In this document: positions 5,107 through 9,249 of the stretch, one piece after another
How the letters are laid out: each line of letters opens with the position of its first letter
How positions within the stretch are numbered: position 1 is the stretch's first letter
NCBI GenBank assembly: GCA_964603985.1
Contig: CAZRXG010000075.1
Coordinates: 1-9,249 of the forward strand
DNA length: 9,249 nt
Direction of reading: 5' to 3'
DNA from: CAZRXG01 sp964603985
GTDB taxonomy: Bacteria; Chloroflexota; Anaerolineae; Aggregatilineales; UBA3940
The notes under the pieces: generated by a model
What the model was told of the DNA's origin: nothing
Databases searched by the model: none
What the model saw: only the letters and a program-made list of their open reading frames with translations
Made by a program: the position numbers and the translations under genes

Positions 5107-7671
5107 ATGCCATCAAACAACCATTACACCATCGCCGATATACTTTCCGCCGCCTGGATCTGGCCGCTCGATCAGGTCGAGGGGTGGGTCGAAGGACTGG
5201 CGGAGAACCCGCGCGATGTCGCGGCTGGCTTCTGCTCGCTGAAGCGCTGGCTGACCGAGCACGTCGAAGACGAGGCGGCGCGCACCAGAAGCCTCGACCT
5301 CATGGGCAAGTTCCTCGATCAGGTGGAAGCCTGGCTCAAGGACGGCCACCCCTCAGACGCCGACCTGCGCCTGCTGTTCGGCGTGCTGATGACCACCATC
5401 GGCGAGGTCGGCCCCTACCGCTACGAGACCAAACGCGACCCATCGGGCGAGATCCGGCAGACTATCCTCGGCCCAATGGAGGCACTGCGCATCCGCGCCA
5501 TCGAGGTGAGCAAGACGCTGTTTGCCCGCCCGGAGTTCGACCCGCTCCGCCACAGCCTCGACGCCGAGATCCTCCCCCTGCTGGACGCCGCCGTCGAGGC
5601 TCACGGCGACGAGCACGACCGCTTCATGCCGTTCCGCATCGTCCAGATCAGTAAGGTGGCCGAGCACCTGCTGGAGCTTGGCATCTGGCTTGAGGAGGAC
5701 AGCTCAGGCGGCGCGGAAGAAGCGCGCCTGATCGACCTGCTGCACGGCCTCTACGAGCTTAAGTACCCCCGCTTCGGTACGTCTGGGCTGCGGGGCCGCT
5801 GGGATGTGGACTTCACACGCGTCAAGGCCGGGCGAACCGCGCAGGCGATCTGCCAATACCTGTCCGATATCGACATCCCGGACTACGTGATCCCCCCCGC
5901 CGAGTCGCTCACGGGCAAGTGGATGGTGTTCGGCTACGATGGCCGCCGCAACTCAGAGCGCGTGGCGAGCTGGCTGGCCGGGGTCGCGCTGCAAAACGGC
6001 TTCCCCGTCTATATGGCCAGCCGCCCCACGCCAACCCCGGCCCTGGCCTACTTCGCAACCGAGCACCTGGGCAAGGACAACATCGCCGGGATCATCAACT
6101 GCACCGCCAGCCACAACCCCTCCGACTGGCAGGGGATCAAGTTCAACCCCAGGGAAGGCTACCCGGCCCCCACGCACCTGACCGACATCATCGCGTCCCG
6201 CACCAACGAGATGCAACTGCTCGGCATTGAGGTGCCGGAGGCCGACATCGAGGCAGCGGAGGCCGAAGGCCGCTACCACTACTTCGACGCGCTCACAAAG
6301 TACTGGGCCTGGATCAGAGACAACGGCAACGGCAACCAACGCCTTCCCGTCGACTTCGACGCCATCCGCGAGTATTTCGCCGACAAGCTGATCATCATCG
6401 ACGAGATGCACGGCGCGGGCCGGGGCTACATGAGCTACCTCCTGGGCGAGCTGGGCATCCGCCACCAGATCATCCACGCCGAGCGCGACATCGACCTGGG
6501 CGACCTCGACTACGCCAACCCGGAGCTGCCCTACATCGGACCACTGATGGACGCCGTCAAAGAGCGCGGCGCGGCACTCGGCGTGGGCCTGGACACCGAC
6601 GCCGACCGCTTCGGCATCGTGGGCGAGGGCGGCGAGTATTTCCGGCCCAACCGCGTGCTTGCGATGCTGGCCTACTATCTGGGACAGGAGCGCGGGCTGG
6701 AGGGCCGGGTGGTCATCACCCAGACCGGCCTGCCGACGATCGACGCCATCGCCGCCCACTTCCCCGCCATCGAGCGCCCTGCGGAGAACGTCATCCCCGC
6801 CTACGTGGATCACGTCTTCTACAAGCGCCGCGTGGGCGCGCGCGAGGTCATGGCCTGGGAGAACGTCTTCGTGGTGCCCGTCGGGATCAAGTACATCGTC
6901 GAGATCCCACGTATGGATCGGCGCTACAAGCTGCTGGGCGACGCGCTCCCATCGCAGTGGATGGATAACCTGCTGCTGGGCGGCGAGGAAAGCTCCGGCC
7001 TGACCACGCGCGGCCACGTCCCCGATAAGGACGGCGTGTGGGCCAACCTGCTGGTCATGGACATGATCGCCCACTACCGGCAGCCGCTCAGCAAGATCTG
7101 GGAGCAGGTCACCGCCTCACAGGACGCCTGGGCCTCCTACGGCGGGCGCATCGACGTCGACGCCACCGACCGCGCCAAGGAGCGCCTGATCAACTACTAC
7201 CTCGACCTGTTCAAAGGAGCGAAGCCGGGCGAGGTATCGATCTGCGATCACCCCGTGCTGTACGCGGGCGGCATCCGCTACGACATGGTCGAGGTCTTCC
7301 TGGGCGACGAGCAGGGCCGGATGCGCAACTTCCTGCGTATCCGCGCCTCCGGCACCGAGCCGATCAACCGTATCTACACCGAGACCATAACGCCCGACCT
7401 GTGGAAAGAGCTGCAAGCGACCGTCCTGGGCAAGCTCGACGAGTTCACCATCGACGAGGTGAACCTCGCCTATCACCTCCGGCGTCTGGCCGACATCCTG
7501 GCAGCGACCAAACCCGGCGACTGGGACCGGGTGCTTGAGGCGGTCAGGCACAAACTTGGCGAAGCAGGCTGGCCGGAGGCCGACCTGGTCGCGGCGCTGA
7601 AGACCAAGCGCCCCCACGTCGAGAACCGCAACCGCGTCGCACTGGACGGCTGGCTGGAGCGCCTGGGTTAA
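5107..7671 (+). CDS. Phosphoglucomutase/phosphomannomutase-family protein with N-terminal extension
   Basis: 854 residues, cytoplasmic. It belongs to the alpha-D-phosphohexomutases, which move phosphate between C6 and C1 of hexoses. The mutase core begins near residue 219 with RFGTSGLRG. The catalytic loop is CTASHNP with phosphoserine S335. The metal loop is DTDADR with D496, D498 and D500. The sugar loop is GGEESSG at 625-631. The phosphate loop is RASGTEPINR at 746-755. All catalytic residues are present. The GEES-type sugar loop resembles glucose-1-phosphate mutases more than GlmM, so phosphoglucomutase is my first guess, with phosphomannomutase possible; specificity is unproven. The family usually has 450-580 residues. 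The excess is ~215 mainly helical, acidic N-terminal residues I do not recognise and ~100 residues after the phosphate loop. It is only distantly related to the GlmM upstream, so this is not a recent duplication. Start chosen by the AAGGGAG site. It is convergent with the next gene. Confidence 0.85.
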   Translation: MPSNNHYTIADILSAAWIWPLDQVEGWVEGLAENPRDVAAGFCSLKRWLTEHVEDEAARTRSLDLMGKFLDQVEAWLKDGHPSDADLRLLFGVLMTTIGEVGPYRYETKRDPSGEIRQTILGPMEALRIRAIEVSKTLFARPEFDPLRHSLDAEILPLLDAAVEAHGDEHDRFMPFRIVQISKVAEHLLELGIWLEEDSSGGAEEARLIDLLHGLYELKYPRFGTSGLRGRWDVDFTRVKAGRTAQAICQYLSDIDIPDYVIPPAESLTGKWMVFGYDGRRNSERVASWLAGVALQNGFPVYMASRPTPTPALAYFATEHLGKDNIAGIINCTASHNPSDWQGIKFNPREGYPAPTHLTDIIASRTNEMQLLGIEVPEADIEAAEAEGRYHYFDALTKYWAWIRDNGNGNQRLPVDFDAIREYFADKLIIIDEMHGAGRGYMSYLLGELGIRHQIIHAERDIDLGDLDYANPELPYIGPLMDAVKERGAALGVGLDTDADRFGIVGEGGEYFRPNRVLAMLAYYLGQERGLEGRVVITQTGLPTIDAIAAHFPAIERPAENVIPAYVDHVFYKRRVGAREVMAWENVFVVPVGIKYIVEIPRMDRRYKLLGDALPSQWMDNLLLGGEESSGLTTRGHVPDKDGVWANLLVMDMIAHYRQPLSKIWEQVTASQDAWASYGGRIDVDATDRAKERLINYYLDLFKGAKPGEVSICDHPVLYAGGIRYDMVEVFLGDEQGRMRNFLRIRASGTEPINRIYTETITPDLWKELQATVLGKLDEFTIDEVNLAYHLRRLADILAATKPGDWDRVLEAVRHKLGEAGWPEADLVAALKTKRPHVENRNRVALDGWLERLG

Positions 7672-7716
7672 CGTCCCCGCCACCCGCGCACGCGGGCCAC
7701 TACAAACGAATCGACC

Positions 7717-7748
7717 TGCAAAGAACACGGAGGCCCGTGTTCTTTGCA
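7717..7748. terminator. Hairpin between convergent genes, probable bidirectional terminator
   Basis: Perfect 14-bp stem TGCAAAGAACACGG (7717-7730) with CCGTGTTCTTTGCA (7735-7748) and the 4-nt loop AGGC. It lies 46 bp after the mutase stop and 11 bp from the glycosyltransferase stop, where both transcripts end. On the plus strand it is followed by TTTATAAAAAT, a poor T-run; on the minus strand there is no T-run after it. A smaller hairpin, CCCGCG/CGCGGG (7683-7696), precedes it. The location and stem strength favour a terminator, but the weak U-tract leaves doubt. Confidence 0.6.
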
Positions 7749-7758
7749 TTTATAAAAA

Positions 7759-9045
7759 TCACTTCTCAATTCCACTTCGAAGGTAACGATTGATCAGCTC
7801 AACCGCCTTCGCGACACCGTCTTCTGCCCGGATGCGCTCACCGAGGATGGCCGCCTGCTCCCGTATCCTGCCATTCGTGGCAGCAGTTTGAATGGCCGTC
7901 GCCAGCCGATCAACGGACAGCCTGCTGAACGGAATCGGCCCCGCCCCCACCCCCAGATCAACGACCCGCCGCCCCCAGAACGATTGATCCATCATAAAGT
8001 GAACGACGACCGTCGGCACCCCTGCCCGCATACCCAGCGCCGTCGTGCCGGAGCCTCCATGATGCACGACCGCCGCCATCTGCGGAAAAAGCCGGTCAAA
8101 CGGCGCGCCTGTGAAGAAATGAACGTCGGCCCCCACTACCCTGGCCCGCTCATGGTCGGGAACGAGCCGCCCCTCTCCTGCCAGCAGCAGGCCGCGCTGC
8201 CCGGCCTGTACCAGCGCCTCCAGCACGATCCCGGTCACTCTTTCGGGATCGCGGAGATTCATGCTGCCAAACCCCACGTATACCGGTGGCGGCCCCTCCT
8301 CGATAAACTCGACCAGATCGGCGGGCGGCTGCCAATCCCTGGCTGGCTCTGGAAGCCAGTAACCGGTGATGTCGACGCGCTCACCCCAATCAGGCGGCCT
8401 GGATACGACGTGCGGGCTAAACCCGTAGAGCATCCGCATCTGTTCCCGGCGATACCGCTTTGGGAAACCCCTGCCAAGCGGCGGCAGGCCGAGCACCTCA
8501 CCACGCCACGCGTTGATCAGCGAACGCAGCGGCAGCCACGACATCACCTCGAACACAAGATGCGTCGACCGGTTCAACCCTCCCCCCAGGTTTCCCTGAA
8601 CCGGCGAGAAGATGTTGGGAAAAGCACGAGTAGGCAGGCCGGTGGGATAGGGATAAATGCCAATGGCCGGAATACGGAGCTTCTCGGCAATGTGAGGCGC
8701 AAAAAAGAATCCGCCAATGGTATATAACACCGCCTCGGCTCCCTGGCTGGCCGCCCAACAGTCGCCGCCTGCCTGCCGTATCATGGGCTTGATCGACTGT
8801 ATCGCGCCGCGCATGGCCTTAACCGGGCCGGCGTCGCCCACCGTAGGGCTGCTCTCGCTCTGCAAAAAAGCCCCAATGTCGATGTCGATCAGGGAAAAAT
8901 CCAGCCCCGCATCACGGACGAGGGGCCTGAATGCCGCATGCGTGGCAATGCATACGTCATGCCCGGCAGCTTGCAGCGCGCCTCCCAGTGCGATGCAGGG
9001 GTCAACCTCCCCCCGCGTGCCGACCGTCAGCACGGCGATCTTCAT
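7759..9045 (-). CDS. GT1-family glycosyltransferase, sterol 3-beta-glucosyltransferase-like
   Basis: 428 residues, the usual length for a GT-B enzyme of this group. Such enzymes transfer a sugar from a nucleotide donor to a lipid or small-molecule acceptor. The N-terminal Rossmann domain opens with TVGTRGEVDP (7-16), typical of the Glyco_transf_28-type acceptor domain. The C-terminal donor domain starts with VYVGFGSM (GFGSM at 258-262). It carries the signature HHGGSGTTALGMRAGVP (328-344), whose histidines and glycines contact the nucleotide phosphates, and then DQ (353-354), which usually binds the donor sugar. The pattern is closest to bacterial relatives of sterol glucosyltransferases (UGT80 type) and macrolide- or antibiotic-type glycosyltransferases. 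Acceptor and donor cannot be told from sequence. No signal peptide or membrane segment is seen; such enzymes work on the inner face of the membrane or in the cytosol. It is transcribed towards the mutase gene and ends beside their shared hairpin. No lipid or natural-product biosynthesis gene is next to it within the window. Confidence 0.88.
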   Translation of the reverse strand: MKIAVLTVGTRGEVDPCIALGGALQAAGHDVCIATHAAFRPLVRDAGLDFSLIDIDIGAFLQSESSPTVGDAGPVKAMRGAIQSIKPMIRQAGGDCWAASQGAEAVLYTIGGFFFAPHIAEKLRIPAIGIYPYPTGLPTRAFPNIFSPVQGNLGGGLNRSTHLVFEVMSWLPLRSLINAWRGEVLGLPPLGRGFPKRYRREQMRMLYGFSPHVVSRPPDWGERVDITGYWLPEPARDWQPPADLVEFIEEGPPPVYVGFGSMNLRDPERVTGIVLEALVQAGQRGLLLAGEGRLVPDHERARVVGADVHFFTGAPFDRLFPQMAAVVHHGGSGTTALGMRAGVPTVVVHFMMDQSFWGRRVVDLGVGAGPIPFSRLSVDRLATAIQTAATNGRIREQAAILGERIRAEDGVAKAVELINRYLRSGIEK

Positions 9046-9053
9046 TCTACTTT

Positions 9054-9059
9054 CTCCCC
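9054..9059 (-). promoter_or_regulatory. Ribosome binding site of the glycosyltransferase
   Basis: On the minus strand GGGGAG stands 8 nt before the ATG at 9045. It supports this start, which also places the TVGTRG motif at residue 7, the normal position for the family. Confidence 0.7.
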
Positions 9060-9165
9060 TGGCCTTTTCTGGCAGCCCTGGAGCATGTACGAGGGGCTAA
9101 AGCCACCCTACCTGAATCGAATCCTCCGACGCGCAGCGTCAACCCCGCCGCCTGCATCTTGAGTA

Positions 9166-9249
9166 TTTAATCCGGCCATGACGAAAATGCCGTCCGTCTG
9201 GCTTCTCCCCTCCCCCCAGCGCCGTCAGGCGCGGAATGTGGGGGAGGGG
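9166..9249. repeat. G-rich palindromic intergenic element, right copy (3' end cut by window)
   Basis: Same orientation as the copy at the window start. It begins TTTAATCCGGCCATG (9166-9180) and continues through GAAAATGCC and a GTCCG-containing spacer. It then has the hairpin CCCCTCCCCC (9207-9216) with GGGGGAGGGG (9240-9249). The inner stem GCGCC (9219-9223) pairs with GGCGC (9228-9232) round the loop GTCA, and the right bulge GGAATGT is the same. The left copy has a 5-nt loop (GTCAA). The rest of the element lies outside the window. Confidence 0.7.

Noticed and set aside
5953..7074. 373-codon minus-strand frame opposite the second mutase
   Set aside because: It is antisense to conserved catalytic loops of the mutase, rich in Val/Gly/Asp/His as expected of a complement frame, with no recognisable domain.
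9114..9142. Possible minus-strand promoter (TTGACG, 17 bp, CGATTC) for the glycosyltransferase
   Set aside because: The -35 matches well but the -10 is very poor at any spacing of 16-18 bp, so I do not call it.

Overview
The window is GC-rich bacterial chromosomal DNA. It holds four large protein genes separated by repeat-laden intergenic DNA. High GC, two long divergent phosphohexomutases, a sterol-glucosyltransferase-like enzyme and many G-rich palindromic intergenic repeats suggest a Chloroflexota-type genome (for example Anaerolineae). This is an impression from style, not a proven assignment. I see no rRNA, tRNA, CRISPR array, transposase, phage gene or replication origin.

Layout. 1-280: a G-rich palindromic repeat element (cut by the window start), half of a second repeat type, and a perfect TATAAT box. 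281-2866 (+): an 861-residue protein of unknown role whose C-terminal half is a haloacid-dehalogenase (HAD) type phosphatase; its first ~420 residues are unrecognised. 2867-3207: three tandem 13-bp units, then a hairpin repeat and a G-rich repeat, then the leader of the next gene. 3208-4650 (+): glmM, phosphoglucosamine mutase, with every signature loop intact. 4651-5106: 456 bp without a gene, containing hairpin repeats, a duplicated 41-bp segment and a dyad. 5107-7671 (+): a second, divergent phosphohexomutase (phosphoglucomutase/phosphomannomutase type) carrying a ~215-residue N-terminal extension. 7672-7758: a strong hairpin shared by two convergent genes. 7759-9045 (-): a GT1-family, sterol-glucosyltransferase-like glycosyltransferase. 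9046-9249: its leader and another copy of the palindromic element, cut by the window end.

How the genes may work together. All four gene products plausibly act on phosphorylated or nucleotide-activated sugars. GlmM makes glucosamine-1-phosphate for UDP-GlcNAc. The second mutase would interconvert hexose-6- and hexose-1-phosphates, the precursors of nucleotide sugars. The glycosyltransferase consumes nucleotide sugars. The HAD protein could dephosphorylate a small phosphate ester. The three plus-strand genes face the same way but are 341 and 456 bp apart, so they are probably separately transcribed rather than a tight operon. The functional link is inference from proximity.

The least-explained parts are the two large unrecognised N-terminal regions (HAD protein and second mutase) and a family of modular intergenic hairpins. 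The hairpin stems stay paired while their sequence or loop changes between copies.
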